NCBI GenBank assembly: GCA_014904845.1
Contig: MU119238.1
Location: 124,001-188,000 of the forward strand
Source: Acephala macrosclerotiorum
Taxonomy: Eukaryota > Ascomycota > Leotiomycetes > Helotiales > Mollisiaceae
Direction: 5' to 3'
Length of the DNA stretch: 64,000 nucleotides
Program-made: the position numbers and the translations under genes
Notes under the pieces: model-generated
Database searches by the model: none
Told to the model about the DNA's origin: nothing
Seen by the model: the letters and a program-made list of their open reading frames with translations, nothing else
Part shown: positions 1 through 11,869 of the stretch, one piece after another
Layout: each line of letters opens with the position of its first letter
Numbering within the stretch: the stretch's first letter is position 1

Positions 1-2
1 CT

Positions 3-692
3 GTTTTCCTGTCCACGCCCCCCTCCTCCACCCCCTCCTACTCCGCCATAAAATTCAACGGCGGACTCGACCTCGCTTCCCCCACCATCGGCGTATTCCT
101 CTCCTCTTTTGGAATTTTCGGGATTCTGATTCAATTGTTCATCTATCCCAGTTTACAGGCTTGGTTGGGGACTTTGAGGAGCTACAGAGTCGCTTTGGTG
201 ATCTTTCCGTTCGCGTATATACTTGCACCGTATATATGCCTTATCCCTTCTTCGAATTTTGGGTTCCAGGCTGTGGCTATCGCCTTCATTTTGTTCTTGC
301 AAGTCACGGCCAGGACGTTCGGTATCCCATCCACAGTTATCCTTCTTACCAATTCCGCACCAACTCCATTGGCGTTAGGAGCAGTTCACGGAGTGGGCAA
401 TATGTTGAGTTCCCTGGCGAGGACTGTAGGTCCGTTGCTAGGAGGGTATATTTTTGGATGGGGGATAGAGCATGGTGCTATTGGGATGGTGTGGTGGAGC
501 TATTTGACTACGATTGCGGCGGTTGGGTTGGCGTGGAGTTGGATGTTGACTGAGGGGGAACATCCTACTATGAAGGGAAAGGGAAGGCCCGACGCAAGGG
601 AAGAGGGGAGTAAAGAGGAGGCAATAGAACTCATGGTCTCGAGAGAGGAGGGGAAAGAGGCGGATGAGAAAGGAAGTAGAGTAGGAAGGTGA
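3..692 (+). CDS. MFS transporter, C-terminal part (5' cut by window edge)
   Basis: The reading frame is already open at base 3 and runs 229 residues to a TGA, so the window begins inside an exon. About five hydrophobic segments are visible, followed by a charged, Glu/Lys-rich cytoplasmic tail of about 45 residues. The stretch LGAVHGVGNMLSSLARTVGP and the preceding small-residue helices are typical of the second half of fungal MFS proteins of the YCR023C/ZIFL-like type. It would be an integral membrane transporter; the substrate cannot be told from this half. The family call is firm, the subfamily is inference. The gene is convergent with the Nramp gene downstream. Confidence 0.85.
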   Translation, partial: VFLSTPPSSTPSYSAIKFNGGLDLASPTIGVFLSSFGIFGILIQLFIYPSLQAWLGTLRSYRVALVIFPFAYILAPYICLIPSSNFGFQAVAIAFILFLQVTARTFGIPSTVILLTNSAPTPLALGAVHGVGNMLSSLARTVGPLLGGYIFGWGIEHGAIGMVWWSYLTTIAAVGLAWSWMLTEGEHPTMKGKGRPDAREEGSKEEAIELMVSREEGKEADEKGSRVGR

Positions 693-1951
693 CGACGGAA
701 ATGTATTTTTGATGTGCATATAGATGTAATTAAACAGAATGTCTACCATGTTTGCTTGTCTTTTCCATGCGCTTCTAGAATTCTTCTCCTACATTTCGAT
801 GTCTGCCTTTCAACCTACAGAGTAATCTGCGCAACCGGTGCCCAGCTGGACACTGAACTCTACTTAGACATTTTCTCGAGCCCAACGTCCCACTTAAGCT
901 TGGGACATTGACCCTTCCTCAAATGTCCCACTCACCCACTCACCCACTCACCCTACTCACTATCTCCCAAGATCCTCAAGATAATATATCCTCCAGCCCC
1001 CTTTAATCCCCTCCAAACCCCAACTCTTTCAATTCACCATTCCTTATAGCAGTGCCCCTCCCAAGACCGCCTCGTCTCTCGTCTCTCCTGTCCTCTCACC
1101 CTCGCATGATAATCACAAGATCCACCATCAACCCACACACTCCCAACGTCCCAAGAGATGATATCTTGGCCTTGGCATGAGCTTTCCCGAACGTCATCCA
1201 ACCCCAAGCCATGCGCCTCAACTCGGTAATAACGGCACTTACCACCACTCACCTCATCTCCCACCTCCATCACGCATTACCAAGAACAGACTCCCATGCC
1301 AAGCCTCCTCCTCCCTTCACCTCATTCTTCACCCCCGCACAAAAGGAATTTTTAATTCCCAGAAGCTTAAGCGAATCAAACACCAAGCAGAATGAGCAAG
1401 TTTCCAGCCTCGCTCACGTTATTGCATGTCATGTCTTACCGGATGTACTGTAACACCCAGCGCCACGGATTGGGAAATAAGTGAGGGGGAGAGCGTGACG
1501 AATCGGTAGGGGGAGAGGTGAGATCATTGTACGGGAGTGAGTCGATTTGGGTTTGAACGGAGAAAAAAAATCACGGATCGTATTATGTACTTACTGGCTT
1601 GGATGTTCAAATGCTCAGATCTGTAGCCAAGAACATCATGAGTCCTTCACTATCTTAAGATTCCTTGACAGGGTTATTGTCAGTGGAATGGAACAGCCGA
1701 GCACGAGAAGCCTGTGTACTCATTTTCTCAATCGACAAGCAAGCTCAGCGAGATAATTTATGTCTTTTTAGTATATACCTATTCTTTGGTTCCTAATATC
1801 TATACCAAGAAAGAAGTGATACCCAAAATAACCTCTTCATTCAAAGTTTGGACACCGTGTAACCAGAAATATCCACCCTTTCAAGCAATGCAAGTAGTGA
1901 TGTCGGCCCCGTATATACGTTTCCTTTTCCTCCTCATCTTGCTCCTTATCT
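693..1951. other. Convergent intergenic region, no gene seen
   Basis: This stretch separates two 3' ends. A short CACTCACC-type tandem tract lies at about 928-960. Open frames on either strand are short and show no family features. Confidence 0.6.
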
Positions 1952-3926
1952 TCATCTTCCCCTCAAAACACCCAAAAACGCAACAAAAATCACCTCAACT
2001 CTCCCAATCCCCAACGCCAAAAAAGTCAACGTAGCAATATTAAACCCCGCAACAATTATCCAAACCAACCAAGCAACCAGAGTCGTCAACCACGTATTCG
2101 CCAATGACACCGTCCCCTCCACAAAAATACTCCCACTCCTAAACGCTCTCTCCGTATCATAATTCAAAATCCCATCCACCACTCCAAGAGGAGTTTTGGT
2201 ATCGTCGATGTTGACGCGCATGTATTTGTTCAGACTTGTGTACCCTGTTGGAGTTAATTTGGTTCTTTTGGGGTGGGGGGGATTGAAACTGGATGAAGGG
2301 AGACAGAGGAGAAAGTGACTCTTACAGATGAGTGGGAACGTAAGGAAGATCAGAGCAACGGAAAGAACGACGTTGCAAGCGTTCAAAGCGGCAGCTAAAC
2401 CTTGCTGTCCTTGGGATGCAGAGATGATGACTGCAGGAATGATGGAGAGGGAACGGGTTACGAGGCGGCGGAAGAAGGGACGCATGCGCCAGTCTAGGGC
2501 ACCTTCGCAGACGAGTTGTCCGGCCATGGTGCATACAATCCCCGCACTCACTCCCGAAAACAGTAGCGCACAAGCAAACAAGGTTCCGGAAGCTTGGCCA
2601 ATAGTTGATACGAACAATCTATAGATGGCTGGGAGGTCGGCGCTTGCTGCATCAGTACTCAATGAACTCGCTGAGACGATGAGGATTGCCGAGTTGATGA
2701 ATAAGGTGATGATGAAAAGCGAGATGCAGAGCTCAGCGATGGAGTATGACATGCAACTTTTGATGGCGGAGAGAGTGGGGCGGTAGAGCTGGATAGCGAA
2801 TTTTGAGGATGAAGGACGGGCTTCGTGGACTATTCCCTGGGATTGATCGAATGTTTGCATACGTTTTTGGACGAGGCCAGAGCCGAGGTAGAGGGAATGG
2901 GGCATGAGGATTCCGCCTAGGATGGCACAGGATTGGAAGGGTCTATTAGGATTGGGATATTAGATTTGGATTTGCAATTGAAGGGATCGGAGTGGGGTGG
3001 AGGGTTATCGGGAGAGATGTACCCAGAGCCAGTGAAAACCTCCTTTGAAGGCAAATAGCCTCTGAACACCTCTCCGACAGGAGCGGTAATTATAGACAGC
3101 TCAATACAGAAAGACACAAAAACTCCAATGATGAAGATCGAGACGAATGCTTCGAATACCCTCAATCTTCGTAGGGTTCCATCCGCATTGTAGAAGAGGA
3201 GGATGAACAATGTGTCGGTGACTGATATCAGACAGCCGCCCCAGAGAGGGACCTTGGGGATTAGGAGGTTGATGGCGATTGCTGTGCCGATGACCTGTGT
3301 TTGTTAGCAAATTGGATACAATGGAGGAGGACCAGTAGGTACCTGTCCAATGTCGGTGCATATGATGGCTGCTTCAGCGATGGCGTAAAGAGCGTAGTTC
3401 AACCAGCGGGGTAGGTATGCGCGGTTCATCTGTGCGAGATTGAGACCTGTCACGGATCCTAGCTTTGCTGCCAATGCCTTTCAACTTGTCAGTAAGGTGA
3501 CGTATCTTTTCGTGGACACAGAAAGCTGACCTGGAGGTAGATGGCCATGAAAACACCCAGCAGCATGATACATAGCAGCTTGTATTGGAATTGAGCTCCA
3601 GCGTCCAATGCCGTTTGGAAATTATCGGGATCGACATATGCCACGCTGATCAAAGTACCCGGGCCCGTGAAGTGTAGAAATCGCAGGAGAACGGACCCAA
3701 TGTGCTTGAAGTTCTCTTTCGAAAAGCGATCTCGTAAAGTCTTCGGTGGGCTTGTCGGAGCTTCGAACTCAATATCTGGGACTTCATCGACATTGACCCG
3801 TACCTTCTCTGATTTCTCTACCACAGCTTCTGGCGCCGTTATCGCAGATTTCTCCATAATAGTCGTCGATTCCGCCTTAGGTTGTTCATGCTCATTCTGA
3901 ACATCTACACCCGACGCGAACACCAT
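1952..3926 (-). CDS. Nramp-family divalent metal (Mn/Fe) transporter, SMF-like
   Basis: Five exons by splice phase: 3926-3531, 3477-3343, 3294-3023, 2942-2326 and 2244-1952, giving 570 aa. Introns are 48-81 bp, and the last is in frame, so it can be mistaken for coding. The N-terminal ~70 residues are acidic and cytoplasmic. The TM1 signature reads DPDN where most Nramps have DPGN; the metal-coordinating Asp and Asn are kept. TM6 carries MPHSLYLGSG, matching the MPH motif. About eleven hydrophobic segments follow in the Nramp order. Known role of the family: proton-coupled uptake of Mn2+/Fe2+ at plasma membrane or endomembranes. Start chosen at the first ATG of the exon. The gene is divergent from the SDR at 5362. 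Confidence 0.93.
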
Positions 3927-4822
3927 TTTCAAGACACAGATTCAAGAATGTCCCGAGGCTGACAAGATATCAGAGGGTGACGTGCTAAGACTGCGGGGTT
4001 GGAAGCAGGAACTCGAAGGTCACTGCTGCATCTTTGGGAAGGAGCTGCTGTGTCGGTGTGTTGGATCCAATTCCGACATTTGAAGCCACCAGTAAAAGGC
4101 AACGCCAGAGACAATGCATGTGCGACATTTTGTCGGCCATGGCTTGAAGACAGACCATTGATGTGATATTTCTGCAGGCTCACGCTTGTGGCTTGGCTGT
4201 TGATTCGTTGACTTGAGCGCTAGCTCAGGGGATCGCGAAAAGGAGGGTTGAGACAGTTTGATAGATTGATCTAGACGATTGAGATTGCCAAGATTCGATG
4301 TCGAGTCGACGAGCGCTCACTTGAGCCGTTTCGAGACCACGAGAGACATCGCGAGGTCGTTGAAGAATCTCATCAGTCTCTGACTTTAATTCCTCGGGCG
4401 ACGAAGTCTCGATCTCGATGTTCCCCAAGCGCTTCGGGCTGGAAAAGGAACAGTGACATTCCAGTGCATTTCGGCATTTATGTGGAGGGGGTGGCATCGT
4501 GAGGCGCATGAAGCGGTGAAATATCACTATCTTGAGAAAGAAGACAATCAGTTCGTAGCTTGACTTTGTGATTGTGAAGTTCTTGAGAAGAGGTTGAAAG
4601 AACGATGGCTAAGAACTTGGCACAGAAGGTCGACGAGCCTCGGACCTAACGCGTTCCGGGACCCGACTTTGCCGGAGAATGGAAACTCGACCTTTAACCT
4701 TATTTTGACCTCTTCTTTCGAGGCTCCTCGGATTGCTAGGTTATCGAGGATTGGTTGAGATCCCAGGTTCAATGCTCAAAGGCTTTCCTGGACGTGTCAA
4801 GGAGGTTTGAATATAAAACATT

Positions 4823-4981
4823 TCACGTGATAATGTTTGTCTGTCGCCTATTCATTGCATTTGATGACTTTTTTTGAAGAGTCCAAAATCCCTACAGAAT
4901 TCATAACGAACATCTGAAGTTGTGGAATTCGGCCTACATGGACTTCCTCAATCTCAACCTAACTCCGGAACTTCACGTGAT
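4823..4981. promoter_or_regulatory. Pair of TCACGTGAT boxes (bHLH-type sites)
   Basis: Identical 9-mers lie at 4823-4831 and 4973-4981, 150 bp apart, between the divergent Nramp and SDR genes. CACGTG is the core bound by fungal bHLH factors such as Cbf1-type proteins. Binding here is inference. Confidence 0.35.
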
Positions 4982-5216
4982 GATAGACATTCCCCTGAGC
5001 GCTCATAGGAAAAACCTTAATCCGGTGCGGAGATAAACTCTCCTCTCAAGCCAAGAGAAGGAGCCATGCCTGCTTTCCGTTTGGAATTCATGTGGTAATA
5101 GATAAAACCGGAGATATGGGTAGCATTCGATGCCGAAGCATAGAGTTTCTAGCAGGAGGTGGATTTCCCCTCCCCTTCACAAATATTGAGCGATCCCAAA
5201 AGTATTTGACCCAGAT

Positions 5217-5226
5217 TATATATATA
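5217..5226 (+). promoter_or_regulatory. TATA-like element of the SDR gene
   Basis: Five TA repeats. With a start site 25-40 bases downstream, transcripts would begin near 5245-5260, past the ATG at 5241. This supports 5362 as the SDR start codon. Confidence 0.4.
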
Positions 5227-5361
5227 CAATAGCTACCACAATGGAGAGCATTATCTTTCATCCTCTTGTCGCCATCCTACTTGTTCTTTCCGTTTTTGCT
5301 GTGTCTTCTGTCTTCTGTCTTCTTGTACTGAGAATTACCCCCTCATCAGCCCATCAACACC

Positions 5362-6546
5362 ATGGCCACCAAACCCTACAAGCCCATCGGAAAACTCTCC
5401 GCCTTCTTCCCACCAGCGCCTACCTTCACCGACGCTTCCCTACCCTCCCTTACCGGGCGCGTCTTCATCGTCACTGGCGCCGCCTCGGGCATCGGTTACG
5501 AACTCGCTAAAATCCTCTATCTGAAAGGAGGAAGCGTCTACATCGCCGCCCGCTCAACCGCTCGATGCGAAGGTGCAATCGAGAAAATCATAAGTGAAAC
5601 TGCCAGTCGAGATGAGAAAATTAAAGGCAAGCTTGGGAGTTTGGTAGTTGATTTGGCGGATTTGAGGACCGTGAAAAGTGGTGTGGAGGGATTTTTGGCG
5701 AAGGAGGGGAGACTGGATGTTCTTGTGCATAATGCAGCTGTTATGACGCCTCCTGCTGGGTCGAAGGATAGACTTGTATGCGTCCCCCCTTACGTTTCCC
5801 TCTCTTGGGTAGGAAGGAGGAAGCTGATGATGATATGATGTAGGGACACGATCTCGAATTCGGCACGAACTGCCTAGGACCATATCTCATGACCCTCCTC
5901 CTCGAATCGATCCTCATAAAAACGGCGGGACTGGCGAATGTAAAGAAATTTGGGGTGAGGATTGTGTGGGTGACGAGTTTGTTGCAGGCTGGTACACCGG
6001 TAGGAGGAATGCAGTTTGAGAGTGATGGGACGCCAGTGATATTGAAGAAGTTTATGGAGAATTATATGCAGAGTAAGGTTGGTGCTGCTTGGTTGGGGGC
6101 CGATTTTGCGGAGAGGTTGGGGAAGCATGGGATAATGAGTGTCGTAGGTCCAAGTTTTCTATGTCTGGGAGGGTTTTTTGCTGATGCGGATACAGAGCCT
6201 TCATCCTGGCCTCATGAGGACGGATTTGCAGAGACATTGGGTGCTTCCCGCGAGGTTGCTGATGGTAAGCTGCCCTTCTCGGTGGATGATGGGGTCGTGC
6301 TAACGACTGTGAACGAAGAACATTCTCTTCAAGCCTTGCGTGTACGGTGCATACTCAGAGCTATATGCTGGTTTCTCCCCGGATGTAAAGCCAGAGCAAA
6401 ACGGTGGACATCTGATGGCGTGGGGTCGAGCAGCAGATCTGCCTCCAGACGCTGCTTCTGGGTTGAAGAGTCAGGCTGAAGACGGCACCGGGAACGCGCA
6501 GAAGTTCTTCGACTACTGTAATAGGGAGATCAAGGGTTATCTCTGA
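5362..6546 (+). CDS. Short-chain dehydrogenase/reductase (SDR)
   Basis: Four exons, 5362-5775, 5844-6143, 6196-6264 and 6334-6546, giving 331 aa. The introns (68, 52 and 69 bp) have good GT-AG ends, and the third has a GCTAACG branch site. Splicing restores SLHPGLMRTDLQ and VYGAYSELYAGFSP, the expected C-terminal SDR blocks that plain frames miss. The cofactor-binding motif TGAASGIG is at residues 38-45, VHNAA follows, and the catalytic pair is YMQSK. It resembles the fungal retinol-dehydrogenase/WW-oxidoreductase-like SDR branch: NAD(P)-dependent oxidoreduction of an unknown alcohol or ketone. The start has an ideal context (CAACACCATGG). The 3' ends of this gene and the Zn2Cys6 gene are only 53 bp apart. 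Confidence 0.9.
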
Positions 6547-6599
6547 AAGCCGGTTTTGCTTGGAGGATAGGAGAGGAGATGTAATTGTATGTGTTCATT

Positions 6600-9392
6600 C
6601 TAGTTGAGATCATAGCTCAAATAATCGTCATTCATTCCCACGAAGTCTTCCGTGAAGTCTGGCCAAGCTTGATCATTGAAGGGTTGTGGATGAAACTGAT
6701 TATCGAACAATTCCTAGAACTGTCAATAGCGGTTCAAGAGAGGAGATCGTGAATGAGAACATACCCAATCGAAATCATTCGGCATTGCAGCCATTTCTCC
6801 GAAATCATGCAGAGGTATGGATGAAAGGTCCACATCGAAAGGCATGCCGTCACCTGAAGAAGGTGTTATGTTTGAGTTGACGGTGGTTGGCAAGGCATTC
6901 GAGGGCGGCAGGATTGAAGTTGATGGATGGCCGTACGCGTTTGCGGGGTTGCCTTCACCCAGTCAGCAATGTACAATCGAGAACAGATTGAAGTTGGGAT
7001 TTATGACATACCATTAATTGACAGACGAGAAACCAGGTGCGATGATAGAAGCTCAGATGTGTAGCCTTCACACCGTTCCAGCGTCTCTCGAGGCATGTAA
7101 TTGTCCTTGGGATCGTTTGAGAGCTTTCCAAGCGCCAGATTGACCTTCTTCAGCATGGTTTTGAGCACAGCACCAGCTCTCTTTGCTTCCGTTGTCGGGT
7201 TTGTACTCTGGGTCCAGATCCGGTATGACTCTTCCAAAGCTCCAATAGTTTTCTGTTGCTCTGTTGTGAAGCCATTGTCGACTACGGGATTGGAATACGT
7301 CCCGATATTTCGTATGACGCTCAAGTACACAATCATAGCCGCTAGGAGGAAATCGTGCATGGTCAGAGATGAGAGAAACCAGCGGTCTCGGGCCAGAAGA
7401 CCTCCAGGAAGTGCTGCTTCGTGGGCTAGAGCTTGTACTCGAAGCAACTTCAACGAGGCGTCCAGGCCGGCATCTTTGGAGTAGACAAACCTTGGATCCT
7501 CTTTCTCCTTCACTAGATGCTTTCGATGCAACATACAGCGACTCTTTTGGAGCATTAGCTCAATAGTGATGCGTTTGACAATTCGCTGTGGTGGATCTGT
7601 AACTGAAAATCCCGAGGCGGGTAGTCGAAAGAAGTGCGGGACTTGATTGTGCGCCTCGATGAGCCGTTTGTCGAGCTTCATGACTTCGTCGTATGCAGGG
7701 AGCGTAAGCAAGTTTGCCAAAGCAGCGATCTTGCAGGATACATCACACATCCTACTTTTGCAAATCATATAGGCGACTGGGGTGAACTCTGTTTCGGGTC
7801 TCGAAGGGGGTAGCTCGGCCATCTTCTCGTCGAGATCCTCATCCCTTAGATTCCGTGGGTAAGCCGTATCGCTTTCGATGCCGTGCATCATACCTGGCAG
7901 TCCAATGTGGAAGCTGCCAAGAAGATCAATCTGCTTGAGGTGGTGCCATGACCGGCGTCGCATTTCTGCTTGAAAAGGAGTGATTCGGCCACCGACTTTG
8001 CTAGAATCGCGATGCAAGCCCATACGCATCGCCAGGCGGACGGCGTTGCCAATTAAGAGATAACACTGGACTTGGTCTATCCTGCTGAGCAGGAATTCAC
8101 CTTCCATGTAGATCATGAGAGTTTCTAACGTGTAAGGCCCTGGTCGTGTGTAGTGGGAGAGAACTAGGGCTTGAACACAGCACTGTCTGTAGGATCGAAT
8201 CATGTCCACGGGAGGTCCACGGTCATCAACGTACGCTTCACCAGCACCAAGGGCTGAGAAGGTTGCGATGACCATTGTAGAATAGAGTAGTGCAAGCCAT
8301 GCTATTGGAGTCTCGTTTTGGTGCGCCCAGAAGTGTTGATACTAGACATAATCAGTGCTTTATCTCCACGATACCAGCAATGCTATCTAAGATTAGAAGT
8401 TGTGCCTCACTCCATAGGAGAATAGCTTGGAAATTAAATGTAAAAGCACAAGCGCTTCATTTCCAAATTGAAAATACACGCTGGAAAGCCTGCAATATTA
8501 GATAAACAATCTGAATGAGATGGAAAAAGTAAAGTACGAATGAATGCAAGAGCAAAAGATTCTCGCTAACCTCTTTCTGGAACGTTGGACCATGAATAAT
8601 GTCTGCCTCAAACTATCAGTCAAAGTCCGCAAGTCCTCTTTCCCCAAGAATAACTTACGCAGAGCAGGGCTATTCGAATTGAAATACCTCGACACCAACC
8701 CATCAACAACAAGTCTCGAAGGTAGTGCAGCCACAAGATCCAGTCTCGTAGCCGGAGACTCGACATCGAAGGTCAGTGCGGCTGTTGGCCAATACTCATC
8801 TTCCTCTTCTTCGACCTCTTCTTTGAAGTAGGATTTCACTTCTTCGATCTGCATCGTATTAGTGTGGATACAGAACTTTTGGAGACGCGGGGAGAGGACG
8901 AACATCTTCGAGAATAGCAGCCCAGTGCGTAGCCCCCACATATCTCGTTTCGTTATCGTCTGTGAGAACCTTTCCAAATGATACTTCCGGAACAACCGAA
9001 GTAGATGAATTGAGACCAGTCCCTTGATCGCCCATCACTATGTTCGCTTCAAGTGAGAAATCACCATTGTTCCCATTCCCCGCAGCCAGACTCTTCCCCT
9101 CCATAGCCCCTTTAACAAGACTCTCCAAATGCCTCAACCGATTCTGCATACTAACAGCCGGTTTCCGCCTCTGGGCTGGCTGTGGGAACACACATTGCTC
9201 CCTCCTTCCCTTCTTGACACATTGGGAACAAGGTGATGTACGATCGCATTTTAGTTTTGCGTGTCGACAGTTGGTGCAGCTGAGCTGAGAACGATTTCTT
9301 TTCTTGGGGCCGGCTGAGGATATTTGAGGGGTTCCGTTGCTTCCGAGTGTGGAGATGTTCAATGGTGGGGATGCGTCCATTGGTGGAGGCAT
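6600..9392 (-). CDS. Zn(II)2Cys6 transcription factor with fungal_trans domain
   Basis: Six exons: 9392-8904, 8848-8659, 8602-8571, 8341-7012, 6952-6765 and 6713-6600, about 780 aa. The binuclear cluster starts at about residue 39 with spacing CX2CX6CX5CX2CX8C. A predicted linker/dimerisation helix follows (NRLRHLESLVKG). The middle holds the fungal-specific regulatory domain, with HIIHGPTFQKE joined to YQHFW only after removing a 229-bp intron. The last two exons, easily missed, add an Asp/Phe-rich acidic tail like an activation domain. The protein is nuclear and binds DNA; its targets are unknown. The convergent SDR is a plausible neighbour target, by position only. The GTTCGT and GTTAGC donors are weak, but phase and conservation support them. 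Confidence 0.88.
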
Positions 9393-11869
9393 TTGGGGTG
9401 ATGGCGAGATGAGCGAGGTTCGAGGTTGAAGGAAGTCGTCGTCGTCCTTTGTCAGCCTGCAGGTCTGGCACGTGACGGATATCGAATCTGGTTCTTAATG
9501 ACCAAGGAAACTGCGTCTTATTTGAACAGACTCTGCGGTGTTAAGTGCTGGATCAATATTTTTCAACGTGCAGTAAGGATACTTGCAATATGTCAAGCAA
9601 TTGCCTGCAGATAGGGCCATTTAGAAGTGGGCCAAGCACAAGAGGCTTTCTTTTGGGGAATATAAAGAAGAAAACAGCTCCATCTTGACTTACAGACCGC
9701 CATATGAAGATATATTTCTGAAGAACTGAACTTGAACAGCTCGAACATGCTAATCAAAGAAAGGCAGAATCACGTGTTGATTTCTTAAATGAAACAGCTT
9801 GTTGCTGCTGTTTTCTTACAGTATTGAATGATCCATGCCTATCTTCATTTAGCAGATTCCCAAGAGTTCGGGCAGTCTTTCTTGTCAGATTTCGGAACAT
9901 CCGGCAGTGATGGACCAGTGATAATCTCCATAGTCTGGCTATTGTGAGTACCGCAACGTCTTACCTTCCTGTTCGAGTATACGTCGTTTAGAAAGATTGG
10001 AGGTAATAAAAGGACTTCTCCCCTCGAAGGAATTTTCTCTTCAGATACAGATCATAACTTATTGTTGGTTTGCAAAATCCAACGGGTAACATCTGGATCT
10101 TCTCCTAGGACGATGTCAGATCTTGCACTTCACGCCACACCGCACGCCCTATTCGCCACCGAAACTTGCACACGACAAATTTCTCGGCTTCAGCCGTTGA
10201 CCGCGAAGACCTCGGTGTGTCTCGATCCGACAGCAACAAATTCTTGCGTGGCGTGCTTCTGAAGCTCATGATCCTCGATCAACAAACAGTTTACTACGTA
10301 TCTCTCTATCGTCGTGGTCCATGACGACCTTCCTTTTCTGGCGTGTTTTGCGTTTTGAGGCTTTCGAACGATGCTGCATAAACCTTGAATTTCCGACCGT
10401 TGGCTTGGAGTGAGCGACAAGTAGCCAATTGAGTCTAGATGTGGCGGTTTCCCAGCCGAGGCATCAGCAACATGGTTTTTCCTCCTTTGCAACCTTCAGC
10501 GTCACTTCTCCCCCATTGTCTCGTGCTTCGACGGAGGCAACGTTCTCTTCGGGTTTCGAACGGCACGCTTTCCTTCGGGCCAGGGACTCGAGGGAATCGT
10601 GCATCCTCTGTTTCCCACCCTTTGTTTGAGTGTTTAGATTGTTTGTCGTCGTGCTGGGGTTTGTTTCGAATGAAGGCCCAGGTCGTGAGGGAAGTTGCAG
10701 ATGTTGGCCACCTCCCCGAGTGGGTAATTTGTGTCGACTTTCCCCGCATTCACAATACCCAAGCCAAACTTTTCAATTAAGCTTTCCCAAGACATGTATC
10801 GAAAGCTTCATACGTTCTGTGTCTCTGAACCATCGAAACGCGTTTGTTCAAGGTCTGTCTTATCTTTGACGACTAGAAATGCTCAACCTTATCCTCTGGA
10901 TATCCGACCGTGGTGGTGGAATTCATACACCAAACTCGTATGATACAACATCACTTGTTTGCTATTTGCAGTGGTGCCACCATAAACTGGGTGCCATGTC
11001 TCCTTGACGAATCACGGGCGACTGCACAATCAAGTCGCGGAGAAAGGTTGGTCTGCTGCAGAGTCGTCACTTTAGAGTAAAGTTGGTGAGTGGATGGCAC
11101 AAGGCCTTGCGGAGGACCTAGCTCATTCCGGCGTTCGACTGGCCATGAAAATGTCTTGCTTCCGCAACTGCCTTCAATTAAACTGATTGCTTGCCGGGGG
11201 CGAGGTCTCTCGGTTGGTTCCCAACAAACGCCACGATGCGATTCGAATCTCTGAAAATCAGCCTCGTCGTCGTTGGCGAGATGTTGGCAAGATCAGCGTG
11301 TTCTTCGGTCCTTCTAGCTCGGGATCTCAGCGCCTTCATTCCCCAGGTTGCACCTAACTTCCTGAATGGACCTTCCGATGTTCAAGCTCTTCGGCTCTGT
11401 GGCTCGATGGCTCGATTCTCCAATAGAGGATACTGATGCTACTTTCAACAGGGCAAGGGCACGCGGGCATCCTCGAGGGGAGCATGCTGATCGTCGACGG
11501 CTGGAGCGAGCAGCAGAATGATAGGGTGATTGATTTTAACCAAGTCGGCAGGATGCGAGCGTGCGTGGGTGCTTGTGGTATCGCCACCGTCAAAGCTGTT
11601 CATTGGTCTGTGCCAAATTATAGCACTTTGCGTTGGGATAGACCAGGTGCTGTGTGTCGGGAGGGAGGGACGTTGCACCCATGAGACCTTGTTGATGCAT
11701 ATATAGATTCAGGATATCCTCCTTGAAGGTGTTCCCTCACCCTCATCTTCGTCACTAGCCGTTTATAAGACTAGCACATATCTCGCCTGTGCCTTCCTTC
11801 GTCAACCCCTCAATTCCTCGACAACCTCAACTCCTTGAACTCTCGAATACTACCAACACCTTAAGCGCA
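9393..11869. other. Long divergent intergenic region (2.5 kb)
   Basis: It lies between the Zn2Cys6 gene and the peptide transporter. Frames near 10435-10780 and 11191-11680 are open for 80-113 codons on both strands but show no family features. Long upstream regions are common for nitrogen-regulated transporters. I see no RNA gene or repeat. Confidence 0.5.

Larger units (their letters stand above)
3927..5361. other. Divergent promoter region, Nramp (-) and SDR (+)
   Basis: No gene seen. It holds two TCACGTGAT boxes and, near the SDR, a run of TA dinucleotides at 5217-5226 that looks like a TATA element. Open frames at 3929-4183 and 4225-4527 on the minus strand have no family features and lie in the likely leader of the Nramp gene. 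Confidence 0.6.

Noticed and set aside
11221..11255. tRNA T-loop-like GATTCGAATC
   Set aside because: No matching stems or acceptor arm around it; no tRNA cloverleaf can be drawn.
9393..11869. CRISPR array, rRNA or tRNA in the longest gene gap
   Set aside because: No direct repeats, RNA motifs or cloverleaf seen; eukaryotic context makes CRISPR irrelevant.
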